A DNA stretch of 64,000 bases from Escherichia coli (GTDB lineage Bacteria; Pseudomonadota; Gammaproteobacteria; Enterobacterales; Enterobacteriaceae), in assembly GCF_011881725.1 (NCBI RefSeq), contig NZ_JAATUR010000004.1, positions 1-64,000 on the forward strand, read 5' to 3'. The position numbers and the translations under genes were made by a program. Positions within the stretch are counted from its first letter, which is position 1, and every line of letters begins with the position of its first letter. The notes under the pieces are model-generated. The model was not told the DNA's origin. It did not search any database and saw only the letters and a list, made by a program, of their open reading frames with translations. Shown here in pieces: positions 35,316 to 44,588 of this stretch.

Positions 35316-36221
35316 TTAATAACTGGGTTCAAGTTCCCCACTGACTACTCGCTGTTGATGAGCAAGCAGGGCATGTTTATCAACAACCGCACGTAGCAGT
35401 TGTTGCATCGGGTAATCATCGGCACGCGTCAGGACCACGGCTTCAGTGGCCTGTAAAAATCGCGGATCGTCTGTAAGCGGCGTCGCTTCTAATCCCAGCA
35501 TGGTCAGTTCGTTTTCCGCCACCACATTCCAGATAACCGCATCGACATCGCCTTTAACAATACGTTGTAACCCCTCGTGATAAGAGAGATCGACACGTTC
35601 CACATCGCTACTGCCAAAAAAGACATCGGTCATGATTTTCTGATCAGCCGAACGACTATCGAGACCTACTCGCTTAACATTTCCAGACTCGCCTTTGCGG
35701 CAAATCAACTGGTGCTCGCCAACGTAGGTATGCGGTCCCAGCTCCAGCGCGAGGCATAAGCCTTTTTTCGTGAGATAACTTTCTGCCGCCAGTCGGGACA
35801 CTACCGCCATGTCATAGACGCCGTTAAGTAAACACTCCACACGAATATCTGCGCCGCGCATGTGCGCATAGTAAAAAGGAATGCCATCAAACTGAGCTTT
35901 CAGCCCACTCGCTAAACCTTCGTACAAGCGGGTATAGGGCAAGGGCATCGCGCACACCACGTTGTTAATATCCACATGACTCAACAGTGCTTTGTTATCC
36001 ATCTCAACCAGATAGCTGCCATTGCGCCCACGGCGTTCAATCCTTATTGCACCGCTTGATTCCAGCGTTTTCAGCGCGGCCTGCGTCAGACCAACCGATG
36101 AACGACATTCAGTTGCCAGTTCATCTATGGTTTTCAGTCGATTACCGCACTTTTCACCCAACAGATAACGAGCCAGTGTCGTGATGACGACGCCTTCTTT
36201 TTTGATAAACGTTCGATGCAT
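35316..36221 (-). CDS. yhfZ: YhfZ, predicted transcriptional regulator of the yhf operon
   Basis: The 301-residue protein has an N-terminal winged-helix-like part (about 10-75, with IDELATECRSSVGLTQAALKTL and SGAIRIERRGRNGSYLVEM). The C-terminal part (about 85-301) resembles a periplasmic-binding-protein-type effector domain (YDMAVVSRLAAESYL, GDVDAVIWNV). This is a GntR-like layout. It is the first gene of the operon, and two TTCA-N6-TGAA sites lie just before it, consistent with autoregulation. The ligand is unknown. Confidence 0.87.
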   Translation of the reverse strand: MHRTFIKKEGVVITTLARYLLGEKCGNRLKTIDELATECRSSVGLTQAALKTLESSGAIRIERRGRNGSYLVEMDNKALLSHVDINNVVCAMPLPYTRLYEGLASGLKAQFDGIPFYYAHMRGADIRVECLLNGVYDMAVVSRLAAESYLTKKGLCLALELGPHTYVGEHQLICRKGESGNVKRVGLDSRSADQKIMTDVFFGSSDVERVDLSYHEGLQRIVKGDVDAVIWNVVAENELTMLGLEATPLTDDPRFLQATEAVVLTRADDYPMQQLLRAVVDKHALLAHQQRVVSGELEPSY

Positions 36222-36229
36222 AGTAAATT

Positions 36230-36243
36230 TTCAATAAAGTGAA
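36230..36243 (-). promoter_or_regulatory. Candidate yhf operator 1 (TTCA-N6-TGAA)
   Basis: TTCA-ATAAAG-TGAA, centred 24 bp from the second site and 9 bp upstream of the yhfZ ATG, close enough to overlap its ribosome-binding region. Same half-sites and spacing as the sites at 36254-36267 and 34888-34901. Confidence 0.5.
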
Positions 36244-36249
36244 TGTTTA

Positions 36250-36271
36250 TATCTTCATAAAAATGAAGATA
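36250..36271 (-). promoter_or_regulatory. Candidate yhf operator 2 (9-bp perfect palindrome)
   Basis: TATCTTCAT-AAAA-ATGAAGATA is a perfect 9-bp inverted repeat whose core is TTCA-N6-TGAA (36254-36267). It starts 29 bp upstream of the yhfZ ATG, the same distance as the repeat before yhfX. Confidence 0.6.
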
Positions 36272-36340
36272 ACTGGCAACGACGAGATGTGGAAACGGCG
36301 AGATGCTTCACATTTTTGCGGATGGTTGCGAAAAAGCGTA

Positions 36341-36365
36341 AAAAAACCGGGATTCCCCCGGTTTG
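36341..36365 (-). terminator. Terminator of the aroK...trpS superoperon
   Basis: On the minus strand AAACCGGG, loop GGAAT and CCCGGTTT end in a run of T. It lies about 155 bp past the trpS stop, after the REP units, and protects yhfZ from read-through. Confidence 0.85.
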
Positions 36366-36387
36366 ATACTAATGGCAACGTAAAATT

Positions 36388-36486
36388 GCCTGATGCGCTA
36401 CGCTTATCAGGCCTACATGGAATCTGCGGTATATTGAATTTACGCGATTCTGCAGGCCGGATAAGGCGTCCACGCCGCATCCGGCA
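36388..36486. repeat. REP/BIME element downstream of trpS
   Basis: Two REP units in inverse orientation: TGCCTGATGCG...CGCTTATCAGGCCTAC (36388-36415) and CAGGCCGGATAAGGCGTC...CGCCGCATCCGGCA (36453-36486). They match the E. coli REP consensus and lie in the 3' untranslated region of trpS. Confidence 0.92.
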
Positions 36487-36518
36487 TGAACAAAGCGCAC
36501 TTTACCAACAATGATGAA

Positions 36519-37523
36519 TTACGGTTTCGCCACAAATCCAATCGCTTCGTATACCGCTTTCAGCGTGCGGGAAGCATGTACACTGGCTTTTTCCGCGCCG
36601 TCTTTCATCACCTGTTGCAGGAAGGCTTCATCGTTGCGGAAACGGTGATAACGTTCCTGCAATTCAGTCAGCATACCGGAAACGGCATCAGCCACTTCGC
36701 CTTTCAGGTGACCATACATCTTGCCTTCAAACTGTTTTTCCAGTTCCGGGATGCTCTGGCCAGTAACTGCAGAAAGGATATCCAGCAGGTTAGAAACGCC
36801 CGCTTTGTTCTGCACGTCGTAGCGAACTACCGGCGGCTCGTCGGAGTCAGTGACCGCACGTTTGATTTTCTTCACGACCGATTTCGGATCTTCCAGCAGG
36901 CCGATTACGTTATTGCGGTTATCGTCAGACTTGGACATCTTTTTGGTCGGCTCCAGCAGCGACATAACGCGTGCGCCAGATTTCGGAATAAACGGCTCTG
37001 GTACTTTAAAGATATCGCCGTACAGCGCGTTGAAACGCTGGGCGATATCGCGGCTCAATTCCAGGTGCTGCTTCTGGTCTTCACCCACCGGCACCAGGTT
37101 GGTTTGATACAGCAGGATATCTGCCGCCATCAGCACCGGATAGTCAAACAGACCAGCGTTGATGTTCTCGGCATAACGCGCAGATTTATCTTTAAACTGC
37201 GTCATGCGGCTCAGTTCGCCGAAGTAGGTATAGCAGTTCAGCGCCCAGCTTAACTGTGCATGTTCCGGCACGTGGGACTGAACAAAGATGGTGCTTTTCT
37301 CAGGATCGATACCACAAGCCAGATACAGGGCCAGCGTATCCAGCGTCGCTTTACGCAGCTTCTGTGCGTCCTGGCGCACGGTGATAGCGTGTTGGTCAAC
37401 GATACAGTAAATGCAATGGTAGTCATCCTGCATGTTTACCCACTGACGCAGCGCACCCATGTAGTTGCCAATGGTCAATTCACCTGAGGGCTGTGCGCCA
37501 CTAAAAACGATGGGCTTAGTCAT
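36519..37523 (-). CDS. trpS: Tryptophanyl-tRNA synthetase
   Basis: TrpS charges tRNA-Trp. The 334-residue class I synthetase has the HIGH-equivalent TIGNYMGAL (about residues 17-25) and the KMSKS loop KKMSKSDDN (about 192-200). It is the last gene of the aroK-aroB-damX-dam-rpe-gph-trpS superoperon and overlaps gph by eight bases. Confidence 0.99.
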   Translation of the reverse strand: MTKPIVFSGAQPSGELTIGNYMGALRQWVNMQDDYHCIYCIVDQHAITVRQDAQKLRKATLDTLALYLACGIDPEKSTIFVQSHVPEHAQLSWALNCYTYFGELSRMTQFKDKSARYAENINAGLFDYPVLMAADILLYQTNLVPVGEDQKQHLELSRDIAQRFNALYGDIFKVPEPFIPKSGARVMSLLEPTKKMSKSDDNRNNVIGLLEDPKSVVKKIKRAVTDSDEPPVVRYDVQNKAGVSNLLDILSAVTGQSIPELEKQFEGKMYGHLKGEVADAVSGMLTELQERYHRFRNDEAFLQQVMKDGAEKASVHASRTLKAVYEAIGFVAKP

Positions 37524-38274
37524 TTTTCGATTCCTGATTTTCGCTATGCGGAAGCCCTAATGCGGGCAGAAGGTCATTTAGAGACTGATAAATTACATCA
37601 GGCTGGCTAAGATCGATAGCCTCGCCGTAGTTATATCCGTAGGTTAAGCCAACTGATGGGCAACCTGCCGCTTTTGCCGCCTGAATATCATTGCGAGAAT
37701 CGCCGACAAACAGCATCTGTTGCGGGGCAATGCCCATCCGTTCAGCCACCAGTAATAGTGGGTCTGGATGTGGTTTTTTGTTTTGCACATCATCGCCGCC
37801 GATCACCACGCTAAAGTACTTTGCGATATCTAAGGCTTCCAGCAGCGGCGCGACAAACGGCGTCGGTTTGTTGGTGACCAGACCTAGCGGCAAACCGTTG
37901 GCCTGCAACGTCCCCAGAGTATCAGCAACGTGCGGGAACAAAAACGTCCCTTCTTCAGCAACCTCACCGTAGTAACGATCGAACAGCTTACGCAAAATAC
38001 GTACTTGTTCTTCTGCCGGAATGTCGTCATCAACGGGCGGTTTACCCATCGTTTTACGCAGGGTCGCACGCTCCTGACGCGCCCAGGTCAATGCGCGCTC
38101 CATCAGGACATCTGCGCCGTTACCAATCCAGGTAATAACGCGCTCTTCGCCTGCAACGGGCAACTCCAGCGCGTACAGCGCCATATCTACTGCGGCAGCA
38201 AGACCAGGAGCACTGTCAACCAGCGTGCCATCGAGATCGAAGGCAACACCGCGAATATCTTCAAACTTATTCAT
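37516..38274 (-). CDS. gph: Phosphoglycolate phosphatase
   Basis: Gph removes phosphoglycolate formed during repair of oxidised DNA ends. The 252-residue HAD hydrolase has nucleophile Asp13 in FDLDGTLVD, the Thr motif LVTNKPT and the acidic pair in FVGDSRND. It overlaps rpe and trpS by eight bases each, which indicates tight translational coupling. Confidence 0.98.
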   Translation of the reverse strand: MNKFEDIRGVAFDLDGTLVDSAPGLAAAVDMALYALELPVAGEERVITWIGNGADVLMERALTWARQERATLRKTMGKPPVDDDIPAEEQVRILRKLFDRYYGEVAEEGTFLFPHVADTLGTLQANGLPLGLVTNKPTPFVAPLLEALDIAKYFSVVIGGDDVQNKKPHPDPLLLVAERMGIAPQQMLFVGDSRNDIQAAKAAGCPSVGLTYGYNYGEAIDLSQPDVIYQSLNDLLPALGLPHSENQESKND

Positions 38275-38944
38275 GACTTACCTTTGCCAGTTCACTGCGC
38301 ATTTCATCAATCACTTTTTTGTAGTCTGGCTGGTCGAAGATTGCCGAACCGGCGACGAACATATCAGCACCCGCCGCAGCGATTTCGCCAATGTTGTTCA
38401 CCTTCACGCCGCCGTCCACTTCCAGACGAATATCAAAGCCAGACTCGTCGATACGACGGCGCACTTCGCGCAGTTTATCTAACGTTTGCGGAATGAAAGA
38501 CTGACCGCCGAACCCCGGGTTGACGGACATCAGCAGGATCACATCTAGCTTATCCATTACGTAATCCAGATAGCTCAGCGGTGTCGCCGGGTTAAACACC
38601 AGACCCGCTTTACAGCCATTTTCTTTAATCAGTTGTAGCGTGCGGTCAACATGCTCGGAAGCTTCTGGATGAAAGGTAATGATGCTGGCACCGGCGGCAG
38701 CGAAATCCGGCACAATGCGATCGACGGGTTTTACCATCAGATGTACGTCGATAGGAGCGGTAATGCCGTAGTTACGCAAGGATTTCAGCACCATTGGCCC
38801 AATTGTCAGATTGGGAACATAGTGGTTATCCATGACGTCAAAATGCACGACATCAGCGCCAGCTGCCAGGGCCTTTGCGGTATCTTCACCCAGGCGGGCA
38901 AAATCAGCCGACAGAATTGAGGGGGCAATCAAATACTGTTTCAT
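38267..38944 (-). CDS. rpe: Ribulose-phosphate 3-epimerase
   Basis: Rpe interconverts ribulose 5-phosphate and xylulose 5-phosphate in the pentose phosphate pathway. The 225-residue TIM-barrel has the metal ligands His34 and Asp36 (VVHFDVMDN), HLM near 68, [12 protein letters not shown] near 141, and EVDGGV near 175 with the catalytic Asp. It lies 17 bp after dam and overlaps gph. Confidence 0.98.
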   Translation of the reverse strand: MKQYLIAPSILSADFARLGEDTAKALAAGADVVHFDVMDNHYVPNLTIGPMVLKSLRNYGITAPIDVHLMVKPVDRIVPDFAAAGASIITFHPEASEHVDRTLQLIKENGCKAGLVFNPATPLSYLDYVMDKLDVILLMSVNPGFGGQSFIPQTLDKLREVRRRIDESGFDIRLEVDGGVKVNNIGEIAAAGADMFVAGSAIFDQPDYKKVIDEMRSELAKVSHE

Positions 38945-38961
38945 CCGCTTCTCCTTGAGAA

Positions 38962-39798
38962 TTATTTTTTCGCGGGTGAAACGACTCCTGGTTTGTACAA
39001 AGCCAGCAGTTCGTCCACCTTTTTACGTGTGCCGCCGTTGCTGCTTATACTGCGTCGAACTTTGACGACATGCAATTTTGCGCGCTGATACCACTCTCGC
39101 GTTAACATCGTATCGTGATTGGAGATCAGCACTGGAATATGGCGATCAACCAGACCTTCTGCGAGCTCCGCCAGATGGGCTTGTTGTTCAAGAGTAAAAC
39201 TGTTTGTGTGATACGCCGTGAAGTTAGCGGTCGCAGAAAGCGGCGCATAAGGCGGATCGCAATAGACGACGGAAGCATCATCTGCGCGCGCCATGCTGTC
39301 GGCGTAAGACTCACAATAGAAAAAAGCATTCTGCGCTTTTTCAGCGAAGTGATACAACTCTGCTTCCGGGAAATAAGGTTTTTTATAACGACCAAACGGC
39401 ACGTTAAACTCACCGCGCAGATTGTAACGGCACAAACCGTTGTAGCCGTAGCGGTTCAAATATAAAAACAGCACTGCCCGACGCAAGGGATCCTGGCTTT
39501 TGTTGAACTCTTCGCGGAACTGGTAGTAGACCTCGGCACAATTCGTTTCTGGAACAAATAGCTCGCGAGCAGCCTGCACGTACTCTTCGGTACGCGTCTT
39601 TACAATGTTGTAGAGACTGATCAGATCGCTGTTGATATCAGCAAGGATATAACGAGAAAAGTCGGTGTTAAGAAACACCGACCCGGCACCAACAAAAGGC
39701 TCAACCAGACATTCGCCCTTAGGCAAATGCCGTTTAATATCATCAAGCAGGGGATATTTGCCCCCTGCCCACTTCAAAAAAGCGCGATTTTTCTTCAT
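38962..39798 (-). CDS. dam: DNA adenine methylase (GATC)
   Basis: Dam methylates adenine N6 in GATC and thereby directs mismatch repair, SeqA-controlled initiation and some promoters. The 278-residue protein has the AdoMet motif [11 protein letters not shown] (about 32-42), the catalytic DPPY at 181-184 and the DNA-contacting [14 protein letters not shown] segment (about 119-132). It is within the aroK superoperon, 106 bp after damX, a gap that holds a long palindrome. Confidence 0.99.
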   Translation of the reverse strand: MKKNRAFLKWAGGKYPLLDDIKRHLPKGECLVEPFVGAGSVFLNTDFSRYILADINSDLISLYNIVKTRTEEYVQAARELFVPETNCAEVYYQFREEFNKSQDPLRRAVLFLYLNRYGYNGLCRYNLRGEFNVPFGRYKKPYFPEAELYHFAEKAQNAFFYCESYADSMARADDASVVYCDPPYAPLSATANFTAYHTNSFTLEQQAHLAELAEGLVDRHIPVLISNHDTMLTREWYQRAKLHVVKVRRSISSNGGTRKKVDELLALYKPGVVSPAKK

Positions 39799-39866
39799 GC
39801 TGACTAACTAATTACACCTTCTCCGGCTGTGGAGAAAGCTCCGACAGCATCCAGCGCTTCAGGCAA

Positions 39867-39894
39867 TTCCCGCAACGGTTAACCATTGCGGGAA
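39867..39894 (-). promoter_or_regulatory. 28-bp near-perfect palindrome between damX and dam
   Basis: Outer arms TTCCCGCAA and TTGCGGGAA and inner GGTT/AACC give 14-base half-sites with one mismatch (C against A) and no spacer. It starts 11 bp after the damX stop and ends 69 bp before dam. It lacks a U-tract, so it looks like an RNA processing or attenuation structure, or a protein site, rather than a full terminator. Confidence 0.55.
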
Positions 39895-39904
39895 ATAGCC
39901 TTGA

Positions 39905-41191
39905 TTACTTCAGATCGGCCTGTACCTGACGCAGCGGTTTCGCCCAGGGGTTTTTGGCCTGAACATCAGCTGGCAATGTAGATACCGCTTTTTTCGCTTC
40001 TTCTTTCGAAGCGTACACGCCAGAAACCAAAACATACCACGGCTGACCATTACGCGTCGTCTCATAGACAACGTAGTTTTTCAGGTTCTCTTTCTTCGCC
40101 CAACCGTTCAGGTTGTCGTAGTTGGAGGAACTGCTCAACTGCAGAGTGTAATGGCTTGACGGTGCCGATTTCAACGAACCAACATTACCTGCGGTCTTCG
40201 CCCCAGCAGCTGGTGTTGTCGTGGTTTGAGCCGGAGATGCCGTCTGTGCCGGCTCCGTGCTGGCAGTCGCTTTCGGCGCTGGCGTAGAAGTCGCAGCCGG
40301 TGCCTTCGAGCTCGTCACTGGCGCTGCTGGTTCGGTACGCTTCGGCTGCTGTGCTACCGGCTTCGGTTCCGTTTTCACAGTTGCTTGCGGTTTTTTCGGT
40401 TCAATCACCGCCTGCTGACGTGCCGGACGCGTCGTGGTCGGACGTTCAGCGGTTTGCGTTTTCGCAGTGTCACGCGATGCATTGCCATTGCGAACTGGTG
40501 CTACCGTCGCGGGTTCGGTCGGCAGCGTGGAGTTGACCGCCACATTATTCAATTGTTGCTGGTTTTGCGGTTGAGTCAGCGCATTGTTCAGGTCACCCTG
40601 CACTTCAACACGTTGTTGCCCATCCGTTGCCGCCGGGGTTTGCCCCTGGGTCGGCGTAGAAGAGATCGGCGGCAGAGAAACATCCTGCTGGGTATTTTCC
40701 GCAGACGTGGTTCCCGGCGCTGGCTGCACGCCATTCGCCTGATCGGTCGCATTGCCAGCAAGATCAATACTCTTCTCACCAGACGCGGTTTGAGCGCTGG
40801 AAGAGGTCGAGGGGGCTTTTAGCGCAGAACCGATACCGATGATCAACAGCAACAGAACCAAAATGCCGACACCCATCATCATATACTGACGAGAAGCCGG
40901 TTTGCTGGCTGCTTTTTTGCGCTTACGCGGACGACGCTCTATACGCTCTTCATCCACGGTTTCATCTTCGGATTCGTCAAATTCTTCTTCGATTTCCGGT
41001 TCCTCATTGCGCTCTTTTTGCGCACGAGTCGGACGGCGATCATCCGCATCATCAAGTTCAATATCATCAAAATTGATCTGCGGTTCGCCACGTTCAGTAC
41101 GTTCAGAACGCTCAGAAGATTGACGAGAACGACCAGTACGACGATCGCTGGGATCGGGTTTCAGCTCGTCTTCTGGTTTGAATTCATCCAT
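39905..41191 (-). CDS. damX: DamX, SPOR-domain cell division protein
   Basis: DamX is an inner-membrane protein that binds septal peptidoglycan through its SPOR domain. The 428-residue protein has a charged, Glu/Arg-rich cytoplasmic part (1-100), one membrane segment at about 103-121 ([19 protein letters not shown]), a long Pro/Ala/Thr/Gln-rich periplasmic linker, and the SPOR domain from about 342 ([11 protein letters not shown]...[18 protein letters not shown]). It lies 91 bp after aroB in the superoperon. Confidence 0.97.
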   Translation of the reverse strand: MDEFKPEDELKPDPSDRRTGRSRQSSERSERTERGEPQINFDDIELDDADDRRPTRAQKERNEEPEIEEEFDESEDETVDEERIERRPRKRKKAASKPASRQYMMMGVGILVLLLLIIGIGSALKAPSTSSSAQTASGEKSIDLAGNATDQANGVQPAPGTTSAENTQQDVSLPPISSTPTQGQTPAATDGQQRVEVQGDLNNALTQPQNQQQLNNVAVNSTLPTEPATVAPVRNGNASRDTAKTQTAERPTTTRPARQQAVIEPKKPQATVKTEPKPVAQQPKRTEPAAPVTSSKAPAATSTPAPKATASTEPAQTASPAQTTTTPAAGAKTAGNVGSLKSAPSSHYTLQLSSSSNYDNLNGWAKKENLKNYVVYETTRNGQPWYVLVSGVYASKEEAKKAVSTLPADVQAKNPWAKPLRQVQADLK

Positions 41192-41282
41192 TTAACACCC
41201 CACTAAAAGGTTAATGCTTACCACGTTGCAATTAACCTGAAGCTAATAGACCGCTTGATAAGCGGCCTGACCTTTCTTGTTG

Positions 41283-42371
41283 TTACGCTGATTGACAATC
41301 GGCAATGGCGTTAAGAACAAGTTCGTGCGAAACGCCGCCGCGAACTTCACTCTTACCGATTGCCAACGGAAGAATTAAGCGCATCTCTCCCGCAAGGACT
41401 TTCTTGTCACGCAGCATATGCGGTAAATACGCCTGCGCAGACATTTCGCGCGGCCCATTGACCGGTAACCCAGCCCGCGTGAGCAGGGTAATAATACGCT
41501 GCGTTTCGGCAGAACTGAACTGCCCGAGACGTTCTGATGTCCGCGCCGCCATCACCATACCCGCTGCGACCGCTTCGCCGTGCAACCAATTGCCATACCC
41601 CATTTCAGCTTCAATGGCATGACCAAAGGTGTGTCCCAGATTCAGTAAAGCACGTAACCCGCTTTCGCGCTCGTCGGCGGCGACAACTTCTGCCTTCAGC
41701 TCACAACAACGGCGAATACAGTACGCCATTGCCGGACCGTCCAGACGCAATAACGCATCCAGATTCTCTTCCAGCCAGTTGAAAAACGCACCGTCAAGAA
41801 TAATGCCGTATTTGATGACTTCCGCCAGCCCCGACGCTAACTCACGCGGGGGAAGCGTTTTCAGACAGTCGAGATCCACCACCACTGAAGCAGGCTGGTA
41901 GAACGCGCCAATCATGTTTTTACCGAGGGGATGGTTGACCGCGGTTTTGCCGCCAACGGAGGAATCGACCTGCGACAGTAACGTCGTCGGGACTTGAATG
42001 AAGCGAACGCCGCGCTGATAGCTCGCCGCCGCGAAGCCGGTAAGATCGCCCACTACGCCGCCGCCAAGCGCCACCAGCGTAGTATCGCGACCATGCGGCT
42101 TTTGCAGTAACGCCGTAAAAACGGTATCGAGTACCGCCAGACTTTTATACTGCTCGCCGTCAGGGAGGATAACGCTATCAACGTTAATACCCGCCTGTTC
42201 AAGTACACCGCGGACCTTATCGAGATACAGAGGAGCCAGGGTTTCGTTGGTGACCAACATCACCTGCTCGCCCGATTTCAGCGGTAAGAATGAAGTTGGT
42301 TCATTAAACAAACCAGATGCGATGGTAATTGGGTAACTACGTTCCCCGAGAGTAACGACTATCCTCTCCAT
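41283..42371 (-). CDS. aroB: 3-Dehydroquinate synthase
   Basis: AroB carries out the second step of the shikimate pathway, from DAHP to 3-dehydroquinate, using NAD and zinc. The 362-residue protein has the NAD region [15 protein letters not shown] (about 99-113), the substrate block [23 protein letters not shown] and zinc ligands in [10 protein letters not shown] and WLHGEAV. It lies 56 bp after aroK. Confidence 0.98.
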   Translation of the reverse strand: MERIVVTLGERSYPITIASGLFNEPTSFLPLKSGEQVMLVTNETLAPLYLDKVRGVLEQAGINVDSVILPDGEQYKSLAVLDTVFTALLQKPHGRDTTLVALGGGVVGDLTGFAAASYQRGVRFIQVPTTLLSQVDSSVGGKTAVNHPLGKNMIGAFYQPASVVVDLDCLKTLPPRELASGLAEVIKYGIILDGAFFNWLEENLDALLRLDGPAMAYCIRRCCELKAEVVAADERESGLRALLNLGHTFGHAIEAEMGYGNWLHGEAVAAGMVMAARTSERLGQFSSAETQRIITLLTRAGLPVNGPREMSAQAYLPHMLRDKKVLAGEMRLILPLAIGKSEVRGGVSHELVLNAIADCQSA

Positions 42372-42427
42372 AACGCGACATCCACCTTAATTACTGTACC
42401 CGCAGGCGAGTGTATTTAAAGCCAGAA

Positions 42428-42949
42428 TTAGTTGCTTTCCAGCATGTTAATAATCTGGTTTGCAACCACTTTAGCGCTTTGATCATCAGTACGAATGGTC
42501 ACGTCGGCAATCTCTTCATACAGCGGATTGCGTTCATTGGCCAACGCTTCCAGAACTTCACGCGGCGGTGTTTCAACATGCAGCAACGGGCGTTTTTTAT
42601 CACGCTGCGTGCGTGCAAGTTGCTTTTCGATGGTCGTTTCAAGATAAACGACAACGCCACGTGCGGAAAGACGGTTACGCGTTTCGCGGGATTTCACAGA
42701 GCCGCCGCCAGTAGCCAGCACAATACCCTGCTTCTCGGTCAACTCATTGATGACCTTTTCTTCGCGATCGCGGAAGCCTTCTTCGCCTTCTAAATCGAAA
42801 ACCCAGCCCACATCAGCTCCGGTTCGTTTCTCAATCTCTTGATCGGAATCGTAAAATTCCATATTGAGTTGTTGAGCTAACTGGCGCCCAATAGTGCTTT
42901 TTCCGGCACCCATAGGCCCAACCAGAAAGATATTGCGTTTCTCTGCCAT
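42428..42949 (-). CDS. aroK: Shikimate kinase I
   Basis: AroK phosphorylates shikimate at O3. The 173-residue protein starts [19 protein letters not shown]; the P-loop is at residues 11-19 and the GGG of ATGGGSV binds shikimate. The frame is open for 67 codons upstream without a stop, but that stretch holds a promoter and shows no family similarity, so I use the ATG at 42947-42949. It is the first gene of the superoperon that ends with trpS. Confidence 0.98.
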   Translation of the reverse strand: MAEKRNIFLVGPMGAGKSTIGRQLAQQLNMEFYDSDQEIEKRTGADVGWVFDLEGEEGFRDREEKVINELTEKQGIVLATGGGSVKSRETRNRLSARGVVVYLETTIEKQLARTQRDKKRPLLHVETPPREVLEALANERNPLYEEIADVTIRTDDQSAKVVANQIINMLESN

Positions 42950-43349
42950 TTTTTCGGTACTACTAAGACTATTCGTTAATGATAAACCCGCTTCGCTCAG
43001 AGAGCGCCGCAGGACATGAACTGAAACCTCATAAGATATTGCGAGAGTCAGACTGAAAATTATCTCAATACTCCAGCGGGTTTGGCAACTGAATAAATCG
43101 CCCATCCCTCTGCATATCTGGTCGCTGCAAGCGCGCTGCCTTGCTACCACCGCTCTGGCGATAAATCACCGGGTAAGATTAGCGTAAAAAAGACAGCAAA
43201 ATGCCGCCTGAATGATAAATCATCATCATGGAACGCAGGCAGCGAAGAGCACCAACTCTCAAATCGGTACTCCTTGTATGCTAAATACCTGCGCGCGTCA
43301 AATAGATGAAACATGTTCAGCGTAAAAACCTCGCCGTTTTTGCGACAGT
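42950..43349 (-). promoter_or_regulatory. aroK superoperon promoter region (400-bp gap after hofQ)
   Basis: Two sigma70-like promoters are visible on the minus strand. Distal: TTGACG (43296-43301), 17 bp, TACAAG (43273-43278), about 3.5 kb upstream of dam, where the major dam promoter P2 of E. coli is known to lie. Proximal: TTGCCA (43083-43088), 18 bp, GATAAT (43059-43064), about 110 bp before the aroK ATG. No convincing gene is in the gap; a 27-codon TTG-started frame at 43179-43262 is discussed elsewhere. Confidence 0.7.
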
Positions 43350-44588
43350 TTACTCACTGGAAACCAGTCGTGGCGTGATAAATACCACTAACTCTCGTCG
43401 TTCATCTTCTTTTCCGTCATGACGAAATAATTGTCCGAGCCAGGGAATGTCACCCAGCAGTGGTACGCTATCCTGACCTGATTTATTTTTTCGGGTAAAG
43501 ATGCCGCCAAGCGCCAGCGTTTCCCCGCTTTTGACCTCGACCTGTGTTTCGATCTCCTGCTTATCAATTGCCAGGACTTCGCCATCGGCCTGTTGTAGTA
43601 CTTGTCCCGGTACATTCTGGCTAATGTGTAATTTCAGACGGATGCGGCCTTTTTGTAACACGGTGGGCGTTACCTCCATTCCCAGTACTGCCTCTTTAAA
43701 CTCCACCGACGTCGCTCCGCTTTCACCGCTGGAAACCTGATACGGTATTTCGCTCCCTTGTTTGATGCTGGCAGGCTGGAGATGTGAAGCCAGCAGACGC
43801 GGGCTGGCGATGATATCCAACTGCTGTTTCTGTTCGAGTGCGGAAAGCTCCAGATCCAGTAATCGCCCGTTGATGCGTCCGATGTTAAAACCGATATGCG
43901 TCGTCGCCGTTGCCACAGAGAGATCGCTGCCGAGCGTGGTGACTTGCCCAACGCCGCCAGCTTGTTGCGCGTCAGCCAGCGTCCATTTCACGCCTAACTC
44001 ACGCAAACTTTTTTCATTAATGGTGACAATATGTGCAGATAGTTCAACCTGGCCTACCGGCAAATCCATCTGCGCTACCCACTGTTCCAGTGCGCTTAAC
44101 GCTGTTTTGTTATCACGCAGCAAAAGCCGATTGGTGCGTTTATCAACGGTCATACTCCCTTTGGCGCTTAGTAGCTTCTCCCCTGCTTTCGCCAGCTCTC
44201 CAGCGTCGGCGTATTGCAGGGTTATACTGCGATTTTCCAGCGGAAGAGTAGCCTGCGCCCGCGCCTTTTCAGCCTCCTGGCGGGCGATATTTTCATTTTG
44301 CCAGGCAACGGAATGAACGGAAAGAATATTGCCTTCCTGACGCATTATCAGCCCAGCGCTTTTCACTACGGTTTGTAGCGCCTGCTTCCAGGGAACGTCA
44401 GTTAAATGTAATGACACCGTGCCGCTGACGTCTGGCGACACGACCAGGTTCAACTTCTCCTGTTCAGCCAGCGCCTGCAACACCTGAGCCACCGGAACAT
44501 CATCCACCATCAACGTGACTTTTTGCGGCTTTGCCGCCTGCACGATGGGTATCATCACCAACAGTAGTGCGGCTATCCATTGCTTCAT
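43350..44588 (-). CDS. hofQ: HofQ, secretin-like outer membrane protein
   Basis: HofQ is the PilQ/ComE-type secretin needed in E. coli to use extracellular DNA as a nutrient. The 412-residue precursor has a signal peptide (MKQWIAALLLVMIPIVQAAK), an N-terminal AMIN/STN-like domain (about 20-90), an N1 domain, and the secretin domain from about 240 to the end, with VEVKSGETLALGGIF and ELVVFITPRLV. It is the last gene of hofMNOPQ, and its first 89 bases overlap hofP. Confidence 0.95.
   Translation of the reverse strand: MKQWIAALLLVMIPIVQAAKPQKVTLMVDDVPVAQVLQALAEQEKLNLVVSPDVSGTVSLHLTDVPWKQALQTVVKSAGLIMRQEGNILSVHSVAWQNENIARQEAEKARAQATLPLENRSITLQYADAGELAKAGEKLLSAKGSMTVDKRTNRLLLRDNKTALSALEQWVAQMDLPVGQVELSAHIVTINEKSLRELGVKWTLADAQQAGGVGQVTTLGSDLSVATATTHIGFNIGRINGRLLDLELSALEQKQQLDIIASPRLLASHLQPASIKQGSEIPYQVSSGESGATSVEFKEAVLGMEVTPTVLQKGRIRLKLHISQNVPGQVLQQADGEVLAIDKQEIETQVEVKSGETLALGGIFTRKNKSGQDSVPLLGDIPWLGQLFRHDGKEDERRELVVFITPRLVSSE

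Larger units (their letters stand above)
36222..36518. other. Gap between yhfZ and trpS
   Basis: This 297-bp gap holds, from left to right, two candidate operators for the yhf operon (36230-36243, 36250-36271), the trpS terminator (36341-36365), and two REP units (36388-36486). No gene is visible. Confidence 0.85.

Noticed and set aside
40226..40822. 198-codon Arg/Leu-rich frame antisense to damX
   Set aside because: It is the complement of the Pro/Ala/Thr/Gln-rich linker of DamX, which gives long stop-free antisense frames of biased composition.
42428..43150. AroK with a 67-residue N-terminal extension
   Set aside because: Shikimate kinases start at the P-loop strand, and a sigma70-like promoter (43059-43088) lies inside the extension.
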